From Rhodeus uyekii (lineage: Eukaryota; Chordata; Actinopteri; Cypriniformes; Acheilognathidae), in the NCBI GenBank assembly GCA_037043235.1, contig JAWRVZ010000024.1:4192501-4256500 (forward strand): 64,000 nucleotides of DNA. The letters run 5' to 3'. The position numbers and the translations under genes are program-made. Positions 1-10,780 of this stretch are shown piece after piece (positions within the stretch are counted from its first letter, which is position 1; every line of letters begins with the position of its first letter). The notes under the pieces are model-generated. The model saw only the letters and a list, made by a program, of their open reading frames with translations. It ran no database searches and had not been told where the DNA came from.

Positions 1-324
1 AATGAGGTTCATTCTCGTGTTACGCATCACAATTGAGCTTCAGCGAGAACCAATGATGCTCATTCTCGTGTTACGCGTCACGTTTGAGCTTCTGCGAGAA
101 CCAATGAGGTTCATTCTCGTGTTACGCATCACGATTGAGCTTCAGCGAGAACCAATGAGGTTCATTCTCGTGTTACGCGTCACGTTTGAGCTTCTGCGAG
201 AACCAATGAGGTTCATTCTCGTGTTACGTGTCACGTTTGAGCTTCTGCGAGAACCAATGAGGTTCATTCTCGTGTTACGCGTCACGTTTGAGCTTCTGCG
301 AGAACCAATGAGGTTCATTCTCAT
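1..324. repeat. 51-bp tandem repeat, more than 6 copies
   Basis: Units start at 1, 52, 103, 154, 205, 256 and 307, an exact 51-bp period. Each begins aatgaggttcattctcgtg and ends gcgagaacc. Because 51 is divisible by 3 the array is open in frame on both strands, with a 17-residue repeat on the plus strand. This is a by-product of the period and not a gene. One single unit is recognisable in the MITE at about 33165-33215. Confidence 0.95.
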
Positions 325-330
325 TTATGT

Positions 331-372
<42 letters not shown>

Positions 373-606
373 ATCAAGTCTCTTCAGAAAATTTAGTACT
401 AAACCACTCAATTCATATGGATAAGTTTTACGGTCTCTTTGTGAAGTGGTAGTTGAGTAGCTGTTAATGGAAGGACAGAGATCTCTCAGACTTCATCAAA
501 AAGATCTTCATTTGCCACTTAAGATGAACTAAATTATTACAGGGTTGGAACGACATCTGATTAATTAATGACAGAATTTCTGTCTATCCCTGAACTATCC
601 CTTTAA
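1..606 (+). mobile_element. Right part of a MITE-like DNA transposon, cut by the window start
   Basis: The segment after the satellite (about 380-606) resembles the right part of the element at 32868-33500: both carry an actaaaccgctc-like stretch, a ttttacg(g/a)tctcttt stretch and a tcaatgga(a)gg(g)acaga stretch. It ends in gaactatccctttaa, the reverse complement of the terminal motif ttaaagggatagttc that starts other elements here (for example at 55006). The left end lies outside the window. It is non-coding. The superfamily is not certain. Confidence 0.6.
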
Positions 607-935
607 CAAGATGGTTTGGAGTGCCCTCTTGTGATGGGCTACACATACCCATGGTAAGGAAGGAGAATAATAAAGTGGGCTAAAATAATAGCAATATTTT
701 GTCATAAAACTACACATATCATGCGTTATAATGACTTTCTGATATGGAAGGCTTGTTGTGCGTTTCGCTAACGGCGTTGTCAAAAGCAACCAGAAAACGT
801 GCTAATTCGTGGCAAGGCTAACATACTGTTGTCTGTTTACTGAAGACAAGAATTCACCACACGAGTTTAGGAAACAAATCACTTACCTTCGAAAGGCAGG
901 TTGCTAAAGTTTTCAGCTGAGCTTGTTGCCATGGT

Positions 936-999
<64 letters not shown>

Positions 1000-2383
1000 C
1001 TGCCTCTTGCAGGGCTGGAGGAAGAGCATAGAAAAACTTTAACTAAAATCCACATGATATCAAAATGCATGTTTTTTTGTCTTTCACTATGAATGTTATC
1101 TATAAGCTTGTGCGCTCCAAAACAATTACATATTCATATTTAGAACATATAAACTTTCAAAGCGTACAGTTTCTCACTTCCATCAATATGGATGAATGAT
1201 TTTAATGACATCACTCTGCGCTTCAGCTTCTCACCAGATTTTCTGTCTGTAGGGGAATTACAGTTAATGACCCGAGGACCAAATCAGAAGTGCAGGCAAT
1301 TATAGAAATTTGAGTGACGTTTAGTTTGCAGTTTCACCAGCAGAAGCCAGTTTCAAGTCTCACAAGGAGTTCGTAGGCCGTCCCACTTACGATTACATTG
1401 TTACAGCAAGCTACTAACTACGTCATTACTGAAGGTTAAATGATTCTGATTGGCTGAGAAAGAAAGAAAGAAAGAAAAACAAAAATAGTAATTTTACACA
1501 CAAGAGCATATAGTCAGAAGCATATCTCCGCTGATCACATGGTTGACGTTTCTAGGCGTCAGATTGTCGAGAACAACAAGTCATTCTGTCTCCTTATGGT
1601 GCCAGTTAATCACCTCACCAATAGAGATCATATTAATACACACACTAACACACACACAGATTCACACATCAACACACACATAGATACACAGGACTCCAAG
1701 GCTGAACTCGGCTCAGTCTCCAGACTTCTCAAAACATTCTGATAACATGTTCTATCTGATGAGAAACACAGACAATATTCATCCTTATTCTATGGAAAAA
1801 TGCAGAAAAGCAAAGTAAAGGCTTTAACTGATAATTGGTTACATAGGCGATAGATTGAAGTGTATGTAAATTAGAAATCCCTATCTTGATTATTAATCAT
1901 TCATTACAAATCATTCAAATAAGAAAAAAACCTCTCTCTATATATATATACAAATAAGAAAAATAAAATAATATATACAAGCGTCAACGGTTTTCTGAAT
2001 CATCCCCCACACGTCCAATCAAATGCTCTCTAGAATATGAAGCCCCGCCCCCTTATTATAAATAGACGCTGAATCTGCGCCTGAAATCTGTCACTTGTTC
2101 ACTCATTAACCATTTTCTACATGAAGAATTGCACATAGTGCACTATAAAGGGGATATGGAGTGATTCAGATAATAAATATGCTTTCCATTGTGGGAATGA
2201 AGTCTGGTTTCACTTTAATTTCACACGAACTGCCATAGCTCCAGTCCAGAGACACGACAGCACAGAATGCTGCATTTTAAAATGATATGGAGGAGAAACG
2301 GACAGAAATTGAGGAAACTGTGGCTTTACCGAACTCAATAGCTCTGGCTCTGGATTTGACTTTTGTAGCGTCTTTTTTTGTAG
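607..2383. other. Intergenic DNA with no recognised gene
   Basis: I see no coding exon here. It holds a (CT)n microsatellite at 939-995, a short GAAA run near 1462, a CA-rich stretch at about 1635-1690 and AT-rich unique-looking sequence. Short ORFs over the CT and CA runs are low-complexity artefacts. Confidence 0.6.
939..995. repeat. (CT)n microsatellite
   Basis: About 28 uninterrupted CT dinucleotides. The Ser-Leu and Glu-Arg repeat ORFs on the two strands are artefacts of the dinucleotide. Confidence 0.95.
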
Positions 2384-3090
2384 TTTCAGTTTAACGTTTT
2401 AAGAGGCCATGTCAAATCCACACATTTATACAAGCCTGTTTCTGACAAGAGGCAAAACACATGATTTCTCCAGTCAGTCGTCTTAACAATACTGACTCAT
2501 AGCGGCATAAAAAGAGCTTTTATTCCTAATGGAGACATTCAAATATTATAATTATTACTGACACTATATAAACTGCCATTTCAGCTTGAAAGAGAGAAAC
2601 ACTGGAATGGCAAAAGAAGTGCATTACATTTCTTGCATAAAAACTAGTCAGCAACATTTTAACTTTAAATACAGATGAGAGAATACATTACTAAATACTA
2701 ATTATCATGTTAAATTAAATTGTTAGTGTTACAAAATCTGTTAGTGAAGGTGCAGGAGAGACTTGAGCTCCATCCCTAACTTTCATGAGCCTGTTCTGAA
2801 CTCAAGAGTACTTTATTACATATAACAGATGAAATATTGCTCAATTTAAGAGATTCTAATAGAAATGATCCAGAAACACAACCCATCTTATCTTAATGAA
2901 TAAATATAATGTGAAGCACATTTCAGAAACTAAACAAAAGTTTGTAAAGTATGCAAAAAAATATCATAACTGCAGTCTGTAAGATTGCCAATAAACAGAT
3001 TAATATTTCTAATAAATATTGATGTCAGCACATTAAATAACCGACAACGTAAAACATCTCAAAAGACTCTGTCTAAACACTTAAATAGTA
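2384..3090 (-). repeat. Inverted copy of pik3c2a intron-1 DNA (left arm)
   Basis: Read on the minus strand this segment matches 5498-6248 almost throughout. Shared blocks include ttaagtgtttagacagagtc, the caggctcatgaaagttaggg block, and the ggcataaaaagagcttttat block. Differences are scattered substitutions and small indels. The two arms face each other across about 2.4 kb that contains an L2 LINE end and several (TA)n tracts. Arm ends were estimated by eye to within about 10 bp. Confidence 0.9.
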
Positions 3091-3139
3091 TGTTTAAATA
3101 GAGTGTTTTTGTTGCTTTTTTGCATATTGTGATGTAATC

Positions 3140-3782
3140 TCACACATCCAGACACAGGTGAAAAAGGCCAGGCAAAGACGGTACCACCTGTGCCAGCTGA
3201 GGAAATTCAGGGTCTCACCCGCTATCCTGAGAACTTTCTATTTAAGAGCGATAGAAAGTTTACTGTCTCAGTTCATCACAGCGTGGTACGGTAACAGCAC
3301 CATCCAGGACCTCAAAGCCCTGCAAAGAGTTGTGCACTTATCCGCGCGCATCTCTGGGTCAGCTCTCCCGTCTCTGCAGGACATCTACATCAAACGATGC
3401 AGAGGTAGAGCTACAAAAATAATCAAGGACATTAACCACCCTGCTAACCCTGACTTCACCCGGCTGCCATCTGGGAAATGCTTCCAAAGCCTGATGGCCA
3501 AAACTGAGAGACTCAGGAGGAGTTTCTTCCCACAGGTCATCAGACTCCTGAATGCTGTCACTAACAACAAGTGACTTCACTTCACTTTAGTATAAACAAA
3601 CTCCACATGCACTGCACTTTATGTTCTTGTTGTTACCATGTAACTATTCATTATAATGCTGTTTGCACATTATACTTCTGTTATCCACATATTTATTTTT
3701 ATAGTCTACAGTTTACTTCAGTTTATCTCAAATATTTTGTTCCACATCTCTTATTTCTTACTTGATTTATTCAAAATTCTAC

Positions 3783-3859
<77 letters not shown>

Positions 3860-3991
3860 GTACTTTTATTCTATTCCTATTTTAATTTCATGTGTTTTGT
3901 CCATGGAGCGGACCTGTTTACATTTCACTGCCGGTTGTATATTCTGTATATAACTGGGTATGTGACAAATAAAACTCTTGAATCTTGAATC
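3140..3991 (+). mobile_element. L2/CR1-type LINE, 3' end with ORF2 C-terminus
   Basis: An open stretch (3158-3574) encodes the C-terminal part of a LINE reverse transcriptase, with the typical run of motifs TFYLRAIESLL, ITAWYGNST, LKALQRVV, LPSLQDIY, LPSGKCFQSL and SFFPQVIRLLN. It is followed by a 3' UTR that ends in aataaaactcttgaatcttgaat, the TGAATCT-type tail usual for L2 elements in fish. A (TA)n tract of about 65 bp (3787-3851) has expanded in the 3' UTR. The copy is strongly 5'-truncated, lacking endonuclease and most of the RT, and cannot move by itself. Assignment to L2 rests on motif memory and not on a search. Confidence 0.85.
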
Positions 3992-4274
3992 TGTAATTAT
4001 TTTTGAAATGGCTGCCTGTCTGTTTTGTTCAATGTTTATGTTCAATATACTTCAAACTATTAAAATGTACAGGGTAAATATTTCTGTGCCTAGATTGCTT
4101 TTGAAATTTTGAATGTTCTGAAGGGAGCAGGAACTAATCTAATCTGTGTGACATTTCAGATCTGATGCCTTTAATAGTATTTGTTATCTTTCCATTTAAA
4201 AGTCTATATTTCTGTGAAGTTCATCTCTTTCGATCTGTTTTGATAATGACAGTTATATCATTCAAATACTAATG

Positions 4275-4577
4275 CTCCATACCCTTGTGTGTAATTATTT
4301 GGCATGGAAAATGTTGGAGGAAAAAATATATATACATATATAAATATATATTTAATTTAATTTAATTCAGTCCTGCAATTATTTTCTGTCACATAAACCG
4401 GCTGTAATATGTCAACTGTAAGTGGGACAGATGTAATGACAGGTTTCACACATTATGAGTGCTATATTGTGTCATCTATCATTCGTTTACCCTTCTGAAC
4501 TTTCTCATTGTCTTGAGAACTATCTATCTTCCCTTAACTTGTTTGTAAGCGCTTAGAAAAGCATCTAAAACCAAACA

Positions 4578-4643
<66 letters not shown>

Positions 4644-4740
4644 CATATAATATAAAATATAAAATATATACACTATACCCTTGTGTGTTACTTTAGTACT
4701 GAAAATTGCTGGAGAGAAATTTTTTTTATGAAAAAATAAA

Positions 4741-4802
<62 letters not shown>

Positions 4803-4925
4803 CCATATAATATGCATAAAAATATAAATATGCATATAAATATACATATACAAATATAAATATAAAATATATGCACCATACCCTTGTGTATTTTTTTTAG
4901 CATTGAAAATGGAGGATATATATAA
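4275..4925 (+). repeat. Three copies of a ~50-bp module, each followed by an AT tract
   Basis: The phrase ccatacccttgtgtg followed by a gcattgaaaatg-like phrase occurs at about 4278, 4674 and 4875. Each copy runs into an AT-rich or (TA)n stretch (4327-4350, 4747-4799, 4916-4965). This suggests local duplication by slippage or unequal exchange among AT tracts. No coding potential. Confidence 0.75.
4361..4580 (+). repeat. Direct duplicate of 6371-6598
   Basis: About 220 bp starting ttcagtcctgcaatt and ending ccaaacagtgtat are nearly identical to 6371-6598, sharing cataaaccggctgtaatatg and gtaagcgcttagaaaagcat-like blocks. The left copy runs straight into a (TA)n tract where the right copy continues with unique sequence. 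Confidence 0.9.
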
Positions 4926-4936
4926 AAAAAAAAAAA

Positions 4937-4967
<31 letters not shown>

Positions 4968-5013
4968 AGAATGAATAAAAACTAAAATAAGATAAAGAAA
5001 ATATATATTATAT

Positions 5014-5082
<69 letters not shown>
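4580..5082. repeat. Cluster of long (TA)n tracts
   Basis: Three long (TA)n runs lie at about 4580-4636, 4747-4799 and 5019-5082, separated by AT-rich duplicated sequence. ORFs with Tyr-Ile repeats are artefacts. Such runs are unstable and hard to assemble, so lengths may be inexact. Confidence 0.9.
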
Positions 5083-5089
<7 letters not shown>

Positions 5090-5119
5090 AACATTAAAAA
5101 AAACCTATATAAACATCAG

Positions 5120-5480
5120 GGCATGAACAGCAGGTGGCGTCGATGCGCTGTGTTTTCTGGCCAGCAGGTGTCGCTGTTTCCCCGCGATCTTTTCCCCTCT
5201 GATCTCCAGCAGGAACTGACGTTTGTGTCTACGACTACATGAGCAAATTTTCCAGCTGGAGGAAAATGTCCAGCGTCAAAGATCTGTGAGTCTGAAGGTG
5301 GGAATCGTCATTTATTCACACAAATGATTGCTATGCGGTTAAGTTCACCCGTGAGTGTGTTCTTCTCCCCGCCGGAAGTGTCGTGAGCGCTGTTTGTTTG
5401 TGTTTTTGCTTGTGTTTTCACTTTTCTTGGCGCGTTGAGGCGCCGCAAACTGCACAAACATTGCGTAAAGTTTCTGAAAC
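5120..5480 (+). promoter_or_regulatory. pik3c2a: Probable pik3c2a promoter and non-coding first exon
   Basis: This is the only clearly CpG-richer stretch upstream of the pik3c2a start exon (for example ccccgcgatc, ccccgccggaagtgtcgtgagcg, ttggcgcgttgaggcgccgc). It contains an ETS-like ccggaagtg. A splice-donor-like tct|gtgagt at 5286 could end a non-coding first exon joining the acceptor at 9624. Both the transcription start and the donor are inferred. No TATA box is evident. Confidence 0.5.
5127..5172 (+). promoter_or_regulatory. Two CTCF-like motifs in tandem
   Basis: ACAGCAGGTGGC at 5127-5138 and CCAGCAGGTGTC at 5161-5172 each match the CTCF core CCASYAGRKGGC at 11 of 12 positions, in the same orientation, just upstream of the probable pik3c2a promoter. 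Binding is not shown by sequence alone. Confidence 0.35.
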
Positions 5481-5497
5481 TACTTTCTGCGAGAGAT

Positions 5498-6248
5498 ATG
5501 TATTATTTAAGTGTTTAGACAGAGTCTTTTGAGATGTTTTACGTTGTCGGGCTGTTCGTGGCAGGTTAATGTGCTGACATCAATATTTATTAGAAATATT
5601 AATCTGTGTTTATTGGCAATCTTAGAGACTGTTGTTATGATATTTTTTGCATGCTTTATAAACTTTTGTTTAGTTTCTGAAATGTGCTTCACATTATATT
5701 TATTCATTAAGATAAGATGGGTTGTGTTTCTGGATCATTTCTATTAGAATCTCTTAAATTGAGCAATATTTCATCTGTTATATGTAATAAAGTCCTCTTG
5801 AGTTCAGAACAGGCTCATGAAAGTTAGGGATGGAGCTCAAGTCTCTCCTGCACCTTCACTAACAGATTTTGTAACACTAACAATTTAATTCTAAAATAAT
5901 AACTAATATTTAGTAACACAGTCTCTCATCTGTATTTAAATTTAAAATGTTGCTGACTAGTTTTTATGCAAGAAATGTAATGCACTTCTTTTGCATTTTT
6001 TTCTTGGATTGCCATTCCAGTGTTTCTCTCTTTCAAGCTGAAATAGCAGTTTATATAGTGACAGTAATAATTATAATATTTGAATCTTTCCAGGAGAAAT
6101 AAAAGCTCTTTTTATGCCACTATGAGTCAGTATTGTTAAGGCGACTGACTGGAGAAATCGCATGTTTTGCCTCTTGTCAGAACTGAAATAGGCTTGCATA
6201 AATGTGTGGATTTGACACGTATGGCATCTTTAAACGTTAAACTAAAAC
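5498..6248 (+). repeat. Right arm of the inverted duplication (likely the original locus)
   Basis: It lies directly downstream of the promoter-like region, so it is probably pik3c2a intron 1 and the parental copy. The reverse-complement copy is at 2384-3090. A small open frame within it (5511-5747) is not supported by the other arm and is not considered a gene. Confidence 0.85.
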
Positions 6249-6370
6249 AGTGGCATGTAATTGTCTCGTTCCTGCAGAGTTGCATCATTGTAGTTTTGTG
6301 CATGAATTATATGCCTTGGTTATTCTAGCTGAATGTGCATGCATATGCAACTCTTTTTTTTTAATTTTTA

Positions 6371-6598
6371 TTTAATTGTATTCAGTCCTGCAATTGTTTT
6401 CTTTCACATAAACCGGCTGTAATATGTTAACTGTAAGTGGGACAGATGTAATGACAGGTTTCACACATTATGAGTGCTATATTGTGTCATCTATCATTCG
6501 TTTACCCTTCTGAACTTTCTCATTGTCTTGAGAACTATCCATCTTCCCTTAACTTGTTTTGCAAGCGCTTAGAAAAGCATCTGAAACCAAACAGTGTA
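6371..6598 (+). repeat. Direct duplicate of 4361-4580 (likely the original)
   Basis: Nearly identical to 4361-4580 in the same orientation. Together with the inverted pair it shows that two adjacent pieces of this intron were copied upstream, one flipped and one not. Confidence 0.88.
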
Positions 6599-6599
6599 T

Positions 6600-9500
6600 T
6601 TCGGACTCATGCTTTGTATTCAGAGCTTTTCAGCGCAGTATTAAAAGTGAGCGGATGTTCATAAACCGAAGCATTTAAAATATGCATTATCTAGTTATTC
6701 ATTTTTGTACTTTGAACAGCTGGATAAATCACTTCATTGTTAAGTACAAAAACTTATTTTGCTGCTCTCCATTAAGATTTGACACCATCTTTGAAAGGCT
6801 TTGAATCTTGCGACTTTCAAATGCATAAAAAATTGATATTTGTCATTGTTAATACAGTGATGTCAGGCATGCACCATGAGTAGTGCAAATCATTTCCACA
6901 AGCTGCCACCTGCCTTTCTTTCTGACGTGAAAAAGAGGACGTTATTGCATTCCTTTGTCCGGTTTCATAGGCAAGGCTTTAACTTGTCCCTGACTAAAAT
7001 GCACGTTTGATCTGTCGTAACTGAAAGTTTACACATTTTAAAGCATTGACGTATCTAAAAATGTGTTGGTGTCATTGTTTTGTCTCTGGATGCATACCAG
7101 TAATGTCTTTTTCCAAAGACAATTTAAATCTCCTAAGTGAACGAAAGCCTAATCCTGGCTTAATCTAAACCCTGACAGTGAAACCGGGACTCCTTTTTTT
7201 TAACCATTTGACCTGTTAAACTAAGTGATCCTAAATATTTTGAACCAGAAAACTTATCTTCAAGAACAACAAATTGCTTTATGGTTGAAGAAGAAATGTT
7301 TAATTGCAATATAAAATATTAATTATATTAGGCTGTAACTGATTATTTTGATAATTGATTAATCTGATGATTCATTTTCTATTATTTGTTTGGGGGGCAA
7401 AATACTTTGCAATTAAAATATATATATATATTATTAATCCATTATTGCATATTCTCTCCAAACAATGTGTAATATAAAGCCTATGCAAACAAACAGTGAA
7501 TGTGTGCTGTACATTTATTAGCAAAGAAATGGTTAAAATACAAACGTTATATTCCAAACCTAAATTCATCTGATTGCTTACCGTTTTAGAACAGAAATCA
7601 AAGCAATTAAGTTAAATGATGATATACAAAAGCAGAAAATGTTGGCTTGTACGAGGCATGAAGAACACATACATAACGCTTATGTTTTTGTTTGATGCAC
7701 TCATAAATGTAGATTTCCATCTTTCTGACAACTTGGATCATGCACCTTTCACTCTGTGTCCTCCGCTGTTGATTAGCGTTTTGTCCATAGAAATGGGTTA
7801 TTCACTACTGTAAAGACATGACGATTATTTTCATTATCGATAATAATCGATTTTATCGATTACTTGTTGTAACCCTATACATTTATATATTTGTTTTTAA
7901 AAGAAGTGCAATGTGTCATTGGATTTGAGCTACAAGCATTGCTGAAAATGTTGCTTGGCAGAAGAATTATTCATTTTTGGTAAGTTATTACATTTTGTTG
8001 TTTTAAGAGCTTTTGCAGCCGTAATCAACTAAACTGCATTGCATTGTGCACAACACATTCTTCCTTGCTTTGACTTGTTGGAGACAGAACAGTTTTTTCC
8101 CATTACTCCATGTTTCGTCATCACTGTCACACTTTAACATAAATCAGCCCTGCCCTATTTTTGTGGTTGTTTGCACATAATCAGTGAAGTTGTGAATGAC
8201 GAGATGAAACCCAGTTCTGTCTTAAGTTTATACCTAATTAGTTCTGTTTCAATTGCAAGCTGGCGTATCTCAGGCCTGCAAGGCACAGGGAAAAGTCTGG
8301 TATGTGCTTGAAACCACCTGGCATTTACCCATTAAATCTGGAGTTTGACGCGCCCTCATTCACACAACTGTGTTTTCCTGCTGACGTTTTGTGTATTTTG
8401 TAATCTAAAGATTTGTCATGTCCAAAATATTCAAGATGCTTTTGTTAGCAATCCGAAACTTGAGATTTTTTTTATCGTAACGCGACAAGTTTTTAATGGT
8501 CCAGATACTTGCATTTCTTTCTTTATTTTAAACTTAGGACTACAGTCAAAAAATTTGGAGCAGCTTCTGATTACTTAATACTGATTACTGATCCTTAAAT
8601 AGCTTTTTATTTTTTTTGTTTTCATTTACCTTTTATAAGGTCATTTTTTTCCTTAACCTAATTAAATCTATATCATCTTTAGTCAAATTCTTACTTATAT
8701 ATATTATTCAATATAAAAAATATTACATTTAATATAATTAGAATAATAAGACCCAATCAGGCAAGTTCAATCCAATCAAGTGAAATCCATATAAACAAAA
8801 ATCATCTTTGCACTGATGTGGCATGAATGTGTTTGAATTGATAACCTAATAATATGAACTTTTACTTCATAAAGTTTAGACTGAAATACTAAATACTAAA
8901 ATTTAAACGGAAATGACTTTGTCATTCATTAATTTGTTTAAAATGACTCCATTCATGAACAAAGCAGATTGTCTTTATGAATGGATCATTGAATCATTGA
9001 CTCACCCGATTTAAGAAAAAACAAATGTGTTTGATTGGCTACATTGCTTAATCCTGCACAACATGTTGTAAATAGAAACCTTTGACTCTTTCCAGAATGT
9101 AAAAACAAATTCGCACTAAATCTTTTGCCAAATCTATTTCACTAATGTGCTATTATTAGGTCCAGCTGAGATTTCACCCATGTAGAACCGGTTCTGATGG
9201 GGTCTGGGGTAAAACATTTTTTTTTACAGAATAATAATCCTGTCATTTGACAACTTTGTGCATCTTTTTTCAAGCTTCAGTTGCTGCTGAGTCAATACAC
9301 TTTTCCTAGTGTAAGGTGCAGGGTTGCACTCATCCGTCTTTTTTAATGTTTTAAAAGGGCTCACATGTTAAGCATTTGAACAATAGGGATTCATTTGTTT
9401 GTTTCAGAATAGGTCCATTACTGAATGATAGAAGCTCATATTTGTAACCACACCACTGTGAATAGGATATTTGATTGTTAAAATGACCCAGAGCAATATT

Positions 9501-9624
9501 GACCACTGCCTTTAAAAATAGCACTAAAAGTGCATCATAATTTGCACTGAGCTTCTTTTTGAAAGCATCGATGTCCTGAATACCCGACATTGAAATGTAA
9601 TATTGTCTCAATTTTCTCCCATAG
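6600..9624. other. pik3c2a: Probable intron 1 of pik3c2a, remaining part
   Basis: AT-rich non-coding sequence up to the acceptor tctcccatag at 9624. Apart from one degenerate inverted-repeat element (about 7329-7876) I find no coding exon. Confidence 0.5.
7329..7876. mobile_element. Degenerate inverted-repeat DNA element
   Basis: The left end reads ggctgtaactgattattttgataattgattaatc. The right end reads gattattttcattatcgataataatcg followed by cttgttgtaacccta. These ends are roughly inverse to each other and resemble the very common fish element whose ends read agggctgcaac with attaatcgatt-type runs. The interior is AT-rich and non-coding. Family assignment is uncertain. Confidence 0.45.
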
Positions 9625-9694
9625 GCACCTGTTGTAAAGTTCCTGTCTGAACCCAGTGGTCTCCCCATGTACAAAACAAGGCGAAGCTGACACC

Positions 9695-10780
9695 ATGGCC
9701 CACTTATCCAGTGGCAATGGGTTTAAGTTTGACAGGCCAGCCTCTCCAGGTGTGGTCCGGCCCAAAGGAATTGTGGGAAAGGAGGAGGCTTTACGGATGG
9801 AGGTAGAGGCATTGGATAAAATTAAGCGTGAGAAAGGGAACACACTCCCAGTCACATCATCCTCATCTTTAAATCCCTTTCCCAAACCAATGGCGCAAAC
9901 ATCCAGTACCCGACAAGAGAAAGACCTCATTGTGTTCTGTGAATCAGAAACGCAGAAGAAAGAACAAAAAGACCAATTTGAGGACATCGATTTGGACAAG
10001 CTGACCAAGGAGGAGCTGGAAAAGCTGCTTCTGGATGACAGTTTTGGCACGAACAAAATGACGAGACCTTCCTCTTTGCTAGGTTGCAATCTCAGTGCAT
10101 CGTATCCTGGAGGACATGCGTTCAGCCCTTCTTCGTTTCACTGGACCCCCACCCCAACACATGCACAGACTCCCATTTTCCCCTCTGCTCCTTTCCTGAA
10201 GCATCCATGCTCTTTCCAGAATGGCTTTAGTCCAGCTATGTCTCCCTTTATTAGTTTGTCGGGCCAACCGTCCCCCTTCCTCTCATTTACACCCATACAG
10301 CCACCTGCTGCTCTGGCCTACTCGCAGCCTGCCGTCACCCCAGAGATGGCCAAGCTGTTCGACAAAATTGCCAGCACTTCGGAATACTTGAAGAACGGCA
10401 GGTCCTCCAGCATGGAAACGGAATTGGGAAGCGCCAAGTCTTTGGAGCCAATACCTCAGTCCTCAGAACCTCCCAACATCAGCCAGTTTGAATGGCTGGA
10501 CCTGGACCCGCTCAACAAGCACAAGGAGGGGGAGGTTGAGGAGGCGCCCACTGTATCAAGTGCTCCTTTCATAGAGAAGTCTGGGAATGCTAACGACCCA
10601 TGGGATGCAGTTCTTCAGGATGAGCCTGAAGTTGTGGATAATGGCAGTCCCGCCGCGCAGGTGAATATCAAGGCGACTTTGGCAAACCAACAGAGAAGAG
10701 CGTCATTGGGAACGGCTGTAGCAAGAAGCCAATCCCTCAATATACCTACAACCTCAACGAATCACAGCCCAGGCAAACAG
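9695..10780 (+). other. pik3c2a: pik3c2a coding exon 1: disordered N-terminal region
   Basis: The exon (acceptor at 9624, donor gtaaga at 10781) encodes residues 1-362, the low-complexity region unique to class II alpha that binds clathrin and adaptors. Landmarks are the start MAHLSSGNGF, an acidic helix-like DIDLDKLTKEELEKLLLDD at about 98-116, a Pro/Ser/Phe-rich stretch, MAKLFDKIASTSE, FEWLDLDPL and NDPWDAVL. An in-frame ATG at 9656 exists upstream, but the one at 9695 has the better context and matches the human start. A reading frame that runs on past 10780 is intronic. Confidence 0.93.

Noticed and set aside
3158..3574. A host gene encoding a 138-residue protein
   Set aside because: The text is the C-terminus of a LINE reverse transcriptase followed by a LINE tail.
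3656..3988. Tyr-Ile repeat ORFs on (TA)n tracts here and elsewhere (4524-4903, 42039-42410, 58022-58282)
   Set aside because: Dinucleotide repeats always give such frames. No other coding evidence.
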